Below, piece after piece: positions 11,601 to 20,617 of a stretch of DNA of 64,000 nt. The notes under the pieces are model-generated. The model ran no database searches. It had not been told where the DNA came from and saw only the letters and a program-made list of their open reading frames with translations. Position 1 is the stretch's first letter. Each line of letters starts with the position of its first letter. A program made the position numbers and the translations under genes. The DNA is from Notospermus geniculatus (Eukaryota; Nemertea; Pilidiophora; Heteronemertea; Lineidae). Location of the stretch: contig NMRB01001413.1 of the NCBI GenBank assembly GCA_002633025.1, positions 10,217 to 74,216 of the forward strand. Direction: 5' to 3'.

Positions 11601-12297
11601 AGACTTGCGAAACTGCTATAGCCGTTGTCAAACAGGCCTCTGCTATTGCGATACGCATTCCTCGTTTCTCTGGTGTCGTTATGTCTGCGATGTACGCGAA
11701 GACGCTCATCAGTATCGCAATCAATCCACCCCCTAGGCCATCTATGAACTGTCCGATTAGGAAGCAGTATACGGGGAGGTTGAAGAAGATGATGAAACAG
11801 CTCAGGACGAAGTTGATGGCCATTGCACCGGTGGTAAGGAGCAGGACGATGCGCCTCCCAGCCGCATCAGAATAGGCTCCGTAGATGAGCGTCGCGAACA
11901 CATTCACTATGGAACTCGTGGCCTGAAGGTACATCTGCCATTCTGTTGTCTTAGACTGAACTTCGTTGGTCGCGATATAAATAGGATCAGAGGTATTCAC
12001 GTCGATGGGGCATCCAGTTGTCTTGTTGATGTCGCCCGTCTTGTTGTACAAAATCGGGTACTGCTCCATAAACCTCGCATACAGGTACTGCTCTACGACT
12101 GGAACGCTACCGAAAAACGCCAGGCAGTACATGAAGAGCACCGGTTCTATCACAACTTTACGCTTTGGGACGATGATGTGAGGAAACACATGTACCGTAG
12201 TGGAGTCCAGACCGACGGGCGGCGAGGGAAGATTTGGATCCACATCCACATCTCTCCTGTCTACCTCCTTTAAGAGTGGCTCGCGTTCTTCATTCAT
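8659..12297 (-). pseudogene. SLC46-family transporter, unit 3, disrupted by internal tandem duplication
   Basis: Coding exon 1 starts at the ATG at 12297 (acceptor tttgttgcag, exon from 12347) and is intact to about 11164 (GCLSWM). There it joins in the wrong frame a second partial copy of the same exon (11160-10547, from VFAYIADITTPEKRG to the donor GTAAGC). The first copy therefore lacks its last ~20 codons and its donor, and it ends after about 50 out-of-frame residues. Exon 2 (10145-10062), exon 3 (9497-9341 with donor GTGAGT) and a terminal exon (8722-8659, tail IYICYEKAAGKKGGRF) are all preserved. A second, frameshifted terminal exon copy starts at 7436. The junction contains ATCCACATCCAC, that is 6-bp microhomology. 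A normal protein is unlikely unless splicing skips the duplicated part. Confidence 0.75.
8873..9160. repeat. 29-bp minisatellite array A5 (intron 3 of unit 3)
   Basis: About ten copies. It is very similar to A3, with extra GAGGCTTCTTTGGTGTCCC units, so copy number changed after the module duplicated. Confidence 0.85.
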
Positions 12298-12717
12298 GGT
12301 TGTGTCGCCCAGTGCGTGGACCGAAAACACACTGCAGAATTCGGTTTCTGCAACAAAAAAATATTAGTTTTACTGACAATCGCATGATGATATCATATAA
12401 TGATGGTAGAGGCTGGAAGACAACGGATGGACGAAGCTTACAGGCAGCTACGTCTGGCGTTTTAATGTTTTTTTTCACCCTCCTCTGCACAAATGCAAAA
12501 ACCTTAACAACTGCTGCTGCACCAGCGACACTCCTGGAGTGTGGGTGGTGGTCAGACGGGGATTTTTGAATGACATCGTTATCCCCTTGGCCTGCCCTTT
12601 TAATCAGAAATGTCGGATGCGGTTTAAAAAGGCAGTAGGTGTCTTATCACCAGAGTGTCTTATCGCACAAATCGGGTCCGCTCTGGGCAACTTGTCGATT
12701 GAAATCTGGGCATAGTC

Positions 12718-13560
12718 CTTTGTGTCACCGGTCTCGGCTGCGGGAGAAGTCTAATTCTCCCGCAGCCGTACAGTTCATTTTAAAATTGCCGATTTTCGAT
12801 GCGTTCTTTGCAGCAGCATGTAGTAGGGGAGCCAAAGGCCAGAATTGTGCAAAATAAGGGTTGGAGGTTGCACAAGAAGATATACAATTGCTGTTAACAT
12901 TTTTTTATCTATTCTACATACGAATCGGATAATATACAGGAAGTCAACTTCCAGATTTTGCAAATTTTCGACCCCAACCGGGGTCTTCTTCAGGCTGGCA
13001 CTTAACAGTACAAGACCTCTACATACGAATCGGGAGGACTGCTCGGTCATCTCTCTTGCGAACTCCTGTTATGGCGTTTTGAAGTTTTGGTACTGACTTC
13101 ACCATTGGACTGGTGGACTCGGCTTTGTACAGGGGCAGGGGGACCAATGTACAGCTAACTAATGCCTTTTGTAGTGTACTCATTCACCTTTGTGTCACCG
13201 GTCTCGGCTGCGGGAGAAGTCTAATTCTCCCGCAGCCGTACAGTTCATTTTAAAATTGCCGATTTTCGATGCGTTCTTTGCAGCAGCATGTAGTAGGGGA
13301 GCCAAAGGCCAGAATTGTGCAAAATAAGGGTTGGAGGTTGCACAAAAAGGTATACAATTGCTCTTAACATTTTTTGGTAGGTATATCTATTCTACAAGAA
13401 TCGGGAGGACTGCTCGGTCATCTCTCTTGCGAACTCCTGTTATGGCGTTTTGAAGTTTTGGTACTGACTTCACCATTGGACTGGTGGACTCGGCTTTGTA
13501 CAGGGGCAGGGGGACCAATGTACATACAGCTAACTAATGCCTTTTGTAGTGTACTCATTC
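12718..13560. repeat. Tandem duplication (~470-bp period) in the leader intron of unit 3
   Basis: TTTGTGTCACCGGTCTCGGC begins at about 12718 and again at about 13190, and both copies continue to TGCCTTTTGTAGTGTACTCA. Each holds a 32-bp inverted repeat (GGCTGCGGGAGAA facing TTCTCCCGCAGCC). The first copy has an extra ~90 bp containing the hammerhead-like motif at 12950. Confidence 0.75.
12950..12993 (-). other. Hammerhead-ribozyme-like motif, copy 1
   Basis: On the minus strand CTGAAGA and an extra A are followed by a hairpin (GACCCC GGTT GGGGTC) and then GAAA. This is the order of conserved core elements in a hammerhead ribozyme. It departs from the consensus by the extra A before stem II and by weak stems I and III. 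It may instead be the 3' part of a retroelement such as a Penelope-like element. Confidence 0.3.
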
Positions 13561-13649
13561 ACCTAGGGCTATCATTTTGCCCTTAGCTAGCGATTTGGAA
13601 CCTCACCTTCGCCACGTGTTGGTCACCGGAACTTTCTCCCGCAGCTGTA

Positions 13650-13960
13650 CGGCAGTATTGATTGTGCACCGTATGATCGTCCGTCCTGGTTTTGAATGAA
13701 AAGTCATGTTTTGATGAGAGCATCACGGGACAGTTGAATGGGTGAGTAACTGGGTCGCGATCGATAAAAATATTGTATGGTCTTGTTCTGTTGTCGATGC
13801 ACACATGACTCCGAAGTCGGTGAAGAGCCGTCCCATAATCTTGCCGATGACATTGACAATTGAACCCGTGTCCCGTTATGATCCATTTATGACAGCTGCT
13901 AATGACAGTGACTGCCATTGTTAAATACATCAATAGATTGTGTGATTTGAACAGATCCCC
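13650..13960 (-). other. Degenerate 5'UTR-exon block of unit 3
   Basis: It matches the leader blocks of units 4-7 (CATCACGGGACAGTTGAAT and following). The donor end is replaced and no GTAAGT remains, which fits loss of function in this unit. Confidence 0.4.
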
Positions 13961-14039
13961 ATGATGTCTTTTAGCTCACCTGTTGGCTACAGTCACATGG
14001 CCGTAGCAACGGGGGGGCAAGGGGGCACCTTTTTGTTTG

Positions 14040-14095
14040 ATCACATAAAATCGTCCGCCTTTTTTGCCAGTTGCCTTAACAGACGTAAACCGTGA
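14040..14095 (-). pseudogene. Decayed terminal exon of unit 4
   Basis: This is the position-equivalent of the terminal exon of units 5 and 6. The acceptor reads CAC instead of CAG on the minus strand, and TGTTAA puts a stop a few codons in. It should not be usable for the normal tail. Confidence 0.55.
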
Positions 14096-14228
14096 AAAAA
14101 AGGAATCTGAGTTCATAGAAACAGGCAGTGATTTATTTGTACAGTAGTCCTGGAAATTATGGTTTCTTTTGGGTCACATGAATCAACAGAAAACAACTAT
14201 TGGTGCCCATCTTTAAGAAAGTCTCCCA

Positions 14229-14745
14229 CTTCCGCAAGAAAAGGCTTCTTTGGTGTCCCACCACAAGAAAAGGCTTCTTTGGTGCCCCACCACAAGAAAA
14301 AGCTTCTTTCGAGTCCCACCACAAGAAAAAGCTTCTTTCGAGTCCCACCACAAGAAAAGGCTTCTTTCGAGTCCCACCACAAGAAAAAGCTTCTTTCGAG
14401 TCCCACCACAAGAAAAGGCTTCTTTCGAGTCACACCACAAGAAAAGGCTTCTTTCGAGTCCCGCTACAAGTAAAGGCTTCTTTGGTGTCCCACCACAAGA
14501 AAAGGCTTCTTTGGTGTCCCACCACAAGAAATGGCTTCTTGGGTGTCCTACCACAAGAAAAGGCTTCTTTCGAGTCCCACCACAAGAAAAGACGTCTTTG
14601 GTGTCCCACCTCAAGAAAAGTCTTGTTTGGTGTCCCACCACAAGAAAAGGCTTTGTTCGAGTCCCTCGACAAGAAAGGGGCTTCTTTGGTGTCGCACGAG
14701 AAGGCGTCTCTAGCCCCCACCACAAGAAAACGCTCTTTTTACTTC
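14229..14745. repeat. 29-bp minisatellite array A6 (intron 3 of unit 4)
   Basis: About 17 copies. A run in the middle is dominated by the CGAGT variant, and several adjacent units carry AAAAAGC instead of AAAAGGC. Neighbouring units therefore share variants, as expected from local duplication. Confidence 0.9.
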
Positions 14746-14872
14746 CATCGTTTGCTGAACAATGGGATAGGAACCATGGCCATTCTAACCCCCTGTCAGA
14801 GACCCAAGACCCTGTCCTAGACCAATCTGGCCCTATAGATACAGCGTTCTGTGTGGAGCCTTTGTTCCTCTG

Positions 14873-15365
14873 GAGTGTCCCACCACAAGAAACGGCTTCG
14901 TTCGAATCCCACCACAAGAAGACGTATTTGGTGTCCCACCACAAGAAAAGGCTTCTTGGGTGTCCTACCACAAGAAAAGGCTCTCTTTCGAGTCCCACCA
15001 CAAGAAAAGACGTATTTGGTGTCCCACCACAAGAAAAGGCTTCTTGGGTGTCCTACCACAAGAAAAGGCTTCTTTCGAATCCCACCACAAGAAAAGACGT
15101 GTTTGGTGTCCCACCACAAGAAAATGCTTTCTTCGAGTCCCACGACAAGAAAGAGGCTTCTTTGGTGTCCCACCACGAGAAAATGATTCTTTTCGAGTCC
15201 CGCCACAAGAAAAGGCTTCTTTCGAGTCCCACCACACGAAAGATGCTCCCTTGGTCGCCCACCAGAAAGAGACTTTTATGGTGTGAAACCACAACAGAAG
15301 GTTTCTCTGGTGCCCATCACACGAGAAGGCGTCTTTAGCCCCCACCACAAGAAAACGCTCTTTTT
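14873..15365. repeat. 29-bp minisatellite array A7
   Basis: About 16 copies, with a higher-order repeat of roughly 87-120 bp carrying GACGTATTTGG or GACGTGTTTGG variants. It is separated from A6 by the CCATGGCCATTCT flank. Confidence 0.9.
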
Positions 15366-15505
15366 ACTTCCATCGTTTGCTGAACAGTGGGATAGGAACC
15401 ATGGCTATTCTAACCCCCTGTCAGAGACCCAAGACCCTGTCCTAGACCAATCTGGCCCTATAGATACAGCGTTCTGTGTGGAGCCTTTGTTCCTCTGGAG
15501 TGGCT

Positions 15506-15640
15506 TCTTTGGTGTCCCACCACATGAAAGAGGCTCCCTTGGTGTTCCGCCACAGAAAAAGACTTTTATGGTGTCAAACCACAAGAAAAGGTTTCTTTGG
15601 TGTCCTACCACAAGAAAAAGGTTCTTTTAGTGCCATTTCG
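15506..15640. repeat. 29-bp minisatellite array A8
   Basis: A short array of about four to five units, closest to exon 3 of unit 4. Confidence 0.85.
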
Positions 15641-15805
15641 TTTGTGCAACAGCACGATACGAACCATGGCCATTCTGACCCGTCTCAGAGACCCAAGCTC
15701 CTCTCCTGGAGCAATCTGGCCCAAGATACAGCGTTCTTTGTGAAGCCTTTTTCCTCGGGTCGGACAACGAAGAACTTTGTTCGATGTGTGTATGTCAGTT
15801 AATAC

Positions 15806-18379
15806 TCACAGAGTGACGACCATGGCAGAGAAGGCGAACATAGCCCCAACAATGAAGACGAATCCCCTCATGAAACCGAGGGTTTGTTGGTAAATCGTGT
15901 TCATCACGATGCTGCTCAGGAAAGAGCTGATGGCTTCTGCGCAGGCAATGCCAGAAAACACCTTTCCTGAAAGCAGATATTTTGAAATCGATGTTGATGG
16001 TGAAGTGATCAGTAACCTTCCCACCTTGAAGGGTGTGGTCATCTTGACATATCAAGGCCTACGGTCACCTCGCTCTTCGAACTACGCTCGTGGATTGAGC
16101 GAGAGTAGGAGGAGTGAAAGGAACGCTTGTCAGGGCAAGATGGGTGGTACGACTTTGCCATTTCTCCCCTACTCGGCAATTTGCACTTGCGGTTTTGTAT
16201 ATCGTTACTCTGACCTCTTATGGTGAGGAAGCATCAGTTAGAACATGACATTAGATTTCTCTGTCAGGGCTGAAGCGAAAGCATTGTTGGTCCTGGAAAG
16301 TCCAGTAGAGGCCATCTCAAGTAATCATGTTCCTCACTTGTATGGACTTTACCCTGCTTTACCCTACTTACCCTGCTTACTTACCTTACTTTACCCTGCT
16401 ACTTTACTTTACCCTACTTACCCTGCAAAGGCACCAGGCACAAAGCACCACATCTTACTCTCTACGGCGTACATTCGGTAACGAGCCTTTTTTGAAACTT
16501 CTTGCTAAAAACAAAACATACATGTATATCCTCCCCAACCCGTTGCAATTAAAAAGCAGGAATGTGTTCAACCTACCTTGTTCATCCTCTTCAACTAGCC
16601 GTGATATGATTGTTCTGTACATAGGCACACCACTGGTCAAGTAGAAGATTCCAGCTGCACAGACTAAAATACAAGCAAATAGTCATTAAGAAAAGGCAGT
16701 AGGCTAAATTACCCATCCTCCCACAGCAGGGGTTTTTACCTCGCTCCTCTTCATCCGCTCACACAAACCCCTGCCGACATTCGCCGGAATCCGTAGAGTA
16801 TCAAAGCCATTCCAGCAAATGTTCATCCCCACCATCTCATCCCAAGTAGGCCGGTGATTGATACACATGAACTACGCAGGTTTCAACAAAGTTGACCCAG
16901 CAGGTCAACATGAAATAACTCCTGCGGCGTATCGGTTTGGCGACGTGTGGCCTGAGAATGATATACATTCTGTGCGATGAATGTAGGATAGGCTGAACTC
17001 AACTTAGGTTGAATCGAGCGGTGTAAATAGGTTAATGGACGGCATGGGTCAGCATAACCAATGTCAGCTACTTGGCTGTGAATATTACAAGGGCCGTTAT
17101 ACACGTATACGTGTAACTGATCTCTAGTTAGGGTGAGGTGGGGAAGCTGAGGTACTTCAGCACTGCGTTTTCAATTAATTGACTGCTTACCAATAAGCAT
17201 CAAGGCAAGGGTATCAGCCCAAGCGTTGACTAGATTTGAAGCAATCCACGACAGGCAGCCCACCACAGCAATCCATATTTCAGGCATACCCCACATCTTG
17301 AAGCACTTCAAGCTGGCCAGTCCGCCGATTTGCAAACTTAATGCAGAAATGGCCATGTAGATCCCAATCTGAACTGAAGACCAACACAGCGGAATGTTCA
17401 TGGTGAATAATACTTGCAACGTGAACTTAGCAGAAAATGGGAAACTGAAAAGAACGAGTGCTACGACCAGCAGAGCCATTTTGACGTGACGCCCGTCTTC
17501 TTTGACCACGAACGTCTTGAACGTTTCTTTCAAGGAGGCAGTGACTGAAAACTTTCTGGTTTTCGTCGCGACAGTTTCAGGCACAAAAAAGGAGACATAT
17601 ACCAAGTTTAGCAGCACGACCAATGTAAGGGACAAGTAGGGGTAGAAAAATCCTTCAGCCTTGATGAAATATCCGAGCGAGACTTGCGAAACTGCTACAC
17701 CCATTGTCAAGCAGGCCTCTACTATTGCGATACGCATTCCTCGTTTCTCTGGTGTCGTTATGTCTGCGATGTATGCGAGGATGCTCGTCGTTATCGTAGC
17801 GAATCCACCCCCTAGGCCATCTATGACCTGCCCGATTAGGAAGCAGTACACGGGGAGGTTGAAGAAGATGGTGCAACAGCTCAGGACAAAGTTGATGGCC
17901 ATTGCACCGGTGGTTAGGAGCAGGACGCTACGCCTTCCAGCCGCATCAGAATAAGCTCCGTAGATGAGCGTCGCGAACACATTCAGTATCGAAGTCGTGG
18001 CCTGAAAGTACATCTGCCATTGCGATGTTTCAGACTGAACTTTTTCGGTCGCGATATAAACAGGATCAGAGGTATTCACGTCGATGGGGCATCCAGTTGT
18101 CTTATTGATGTCATCCGTCTTGTTGTTGTACAAAATCGGGTACTGCTCCATAAACCTCGCATACAGGTACTGTTCCACGAGTGGTATGCTACCGAAAAAC
18201 GCCAGGCAGTACATGAACATCACCGGTTCTATGACAACTTTACGCTTCGGGACGATGATATGGGGAAACCCAGGTACCGTAGTGGAGTCCAGACCGACGG
18301 GCGGCGAGGGAAGATTTTGGTCCACATCCACATCTGTCCCGTCCATCTCCTTTAAGAGTGGGTCACGTTCTTCATTCAT
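15806..18379 (-). CDS. SLC46-family MFS transporter, unit 4 (three intact coding exons)
   Basis: Exons: 18379-17191, 16663-16577 (87 nt, one codon longer than in the other units) and 15966-15806. Coding exon 1 has acceptor tttgttccag (exon from 18429). The first ATG gives MNEERDPLLKEMD. The body has GAYSDAAGRR, NKT/NKT/NTS loop sites, TTGC, IPLCW, ADITTPEKRGMR and GFMRGFVFIV, so the SLC46 assignment is firm while the substrate is unknown. Exon 3 ends ACT CTG TGA GTA, so a stop codon sits inside the splice donor GTGAGT. The usual terminal exon is broken here (acceptor AG lost), so the protein probably ends at this TGA, giving 478 aa. Confidence 0.8.
16341..16432. repeat. Low-complexity (CTTTACCCTG)-like tract in intron 2 of unit 4
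   Basis: Irregular repeats of TTTACCCT and CTTACCCTG. This is simple-sequence DNA absent from the other units. Confidence 0.7.
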
Positions 18380-18587
18380 GGTTGTGCCGCCCTGTGCTTG
18401 GACCGAAAAGACACTGCGGAAACTGGTTCCTGGAACAAAAATAGTTTCACTGAGAATGACACGAAAATTATATTTCGGCGTAGATGCTGGAAGACAATGG
18501 ACGGACGAAGGTTACAGCGCCGCTGCGTCTGGCGTTTCAATCATGTTTCTTTCACGCTCCTTTGCATGGGTAATCACTTTTACAACG

Positions 18588-18920
18588 ACAGTGGTAAAAG
18601 GCAGTAACTCCACTTTTGGCTGAAATCCACCTATTGGGCATTTCTGGAACTACTGATCGTGCTGCATATTTTGACAGTGCATAAACACCCGTACACTGCT
18701 GTATAAGCGAGATACACCCTAGTGGGATGGCAGTAACTCCCTTGTCTGGATGGAAATACAATGGTAAAAGGCAGTATCTCCATTCCCATGGCAAAATGCA
18801 GTAGTAACTCCTGGAGTTACTGCCTTCTGCCATTGCCATGTGGTACGACAATGGAAGAAACACACAATGGTCTTTTTCTCAAAATGTCATAAACTGGAGT
18901 TACTGCCTTTTACCATTGTA
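18588..18920. mobile_element. Foldback element with repeated TGGTAAAAGGCAGTAACTCC
   Basis: TGGTAAAAGGCAGTAACTCC at the left end faces GGAGTTACTGCCTTTTACCA at the right end. Partial copies of the same motif occur inside in both orientations, including an inner inverted pair around 18805. It lies in the leader intron of unit 4. It is non-coding and MITE-like. Confidence 0.55.
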
Positions 18921-19724
18921 GGGCTGATGCTGCACCATCGACACTCTGCTATTTGGCCATCCGCCATCCTGACCTGCCCTTAACCAGAAATGTTGGATGC
19001 GGTTGATACGGCTGAAGCAAGGGCGTAGGCTTGTCCGTTCCCTGGGGAGGTGCACATTTTTGTGCAAGCGGAACTCCTCCTGCAGCGTAGGCATGAAATT
19101 TCACAGTATGCTAAAGAGTAACAAAGGTTAAAATTTTGGAATCTAGATGCTCTTAGACATCTCTTTATGGCTATGGGGAGGTGCACATATGATCATCAAC
19201 AAGCAGTTTCTGATCGCGGGTAACGTGTAGCGGTTTGAAACTGCGGAGGAAGTGGGCATACAGATTGAAATCCTCTCGGCGTAGGTAGGCTACATGTAGG
19301 CCTAGGAAATTAAAATAACAACGCTGGAATATACAGGCCAATTTAAACGCCTCTCCCAAAATGGATATTGTTGTGCCATACATGCTCTTCATCAACCTTA
19401 CACTCGGGATATTATGCTGACCGATTCCACAGTGACCCCACCTGTGCGTGAGCTTGCGGTATTGAGTATTGGGGAGTGAAGAAAACGCGACGCAAGCTCA
19501 AGCATAATCAATCAGGCGCCTGAGGCTGACCTCGTTTCGAGAGGGGAGGGCGGAAACGGGAACACACCCGAGATATCCATTAAAACCGCCGGCCACCGAC
19601 CACGATCATCATCCGTCTCCACGTGCCCTCCTTCCGCCGCGCCATGCAGAAAAGGGAAGGGCTTGCTCCCTTACCGATAGGGCCACTGTGGATCAGACCG
19701 AAGTCGTGAAGCAGCTGTACTTAC

Positions 19725-19880
19725 AGACCGTCACAGTGCGGTGCATAAAGTTGAAATGATCGTGGAAACTTCGTCGTTCTGATCTTCCTTCCTGGCTTTG
19801 AATGAGGCGTCTACACTCATGTTTTTTATGACGGCATCACGGGACAGTTCAATCAAGTGGTGAATAAAAAAACTGGGTCG
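19725..19880 (-). other. 5'UTR exon of unit 4 (5' end approximate)
   Basis: Leader block with donor GTAAGT at 19724-19719, homologous to the other units. Confidence 0.5.
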
Positions 19881-19884
19881 AAAT

Positions 19885-20600
19885 CAATGAAAATTATGTT
19901 GTGATATAGTGTTATTCAATGTAGACCACAAAAAAGACACACAATTAAAATGATATTTTTATCACAGACAACACACACTTTCGATAAGGAAGTCTCTAAT
20001 TATCACAGTTCAATCACTCATTCAACCCTGGACAATTTATTTTATGCACTATACATTTACATGTAGTTTGCTATCAATAAATCCTCAATTAAACAATAAA
20101 AAAACAATTCAATCAAATGTCTCTGCACTCACGATGTCACTCATATTTATGACGGTCGATTTTTGAAGGGCATTTGACGTCATCACAGTTGTCGTCCGTG
20201 AATTCCTTTTTTCTCGTACCCGGTACGCGAAATCACGTGAACAAAATATTGGCCAAAGCGGTCAAATTGAGAAGAACTTCGTAGGTATTAGGGTGGGTAA
20301 GAACGTGGATGTATCAGATGAGTAGGGACGTTAAGTTGTTTCACAATACCTTCCAACCCCGAACAGTTACATTTATAAAAGAAGCGACCATTTCAGCAGT
20401 GATTTCAAGCACGAAAGAGGCAAAGAAAGCGCAGTTGCTTCTGAGGTCCCCCACCCCCACCCCAGCTGTGTGTCCATGTCCCCGTATAGTAACCCTAAGA
20501 ACGGTCCTAATGACACAACGGTCCTAATGACAACAAGCAGACCCGTCGGAAATCAGCCTCGAAATACTTCCATAAAATAGCATCGTCTACCGAAACGTCG
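19885..20600. other. Spacer between units 4 and 5
   Basis: No gene, RNA or clear mobile element is recognised. An AT-rich stretch (19890-20130) is followed by unique-looking sequence. Confidence 0.35.
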
Positions 20601-20617
20601 TTCTGCGGTCAAGACTG

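Noticed and set aside
14200-15360. Long ORFs (up to 362 codons) through the minisatellites as protein genes
   Set aside because: They consist only of the 29-bp unit read in rotating frames. Several overlap on both strands with no start context, splice sites or non-repeat domain.
20200-20250. Short palindrome near CGTACCCGGTACGCG as a regulatory operator
   Set aside because: It is a single short dyad with no repeated context or family knowledge.
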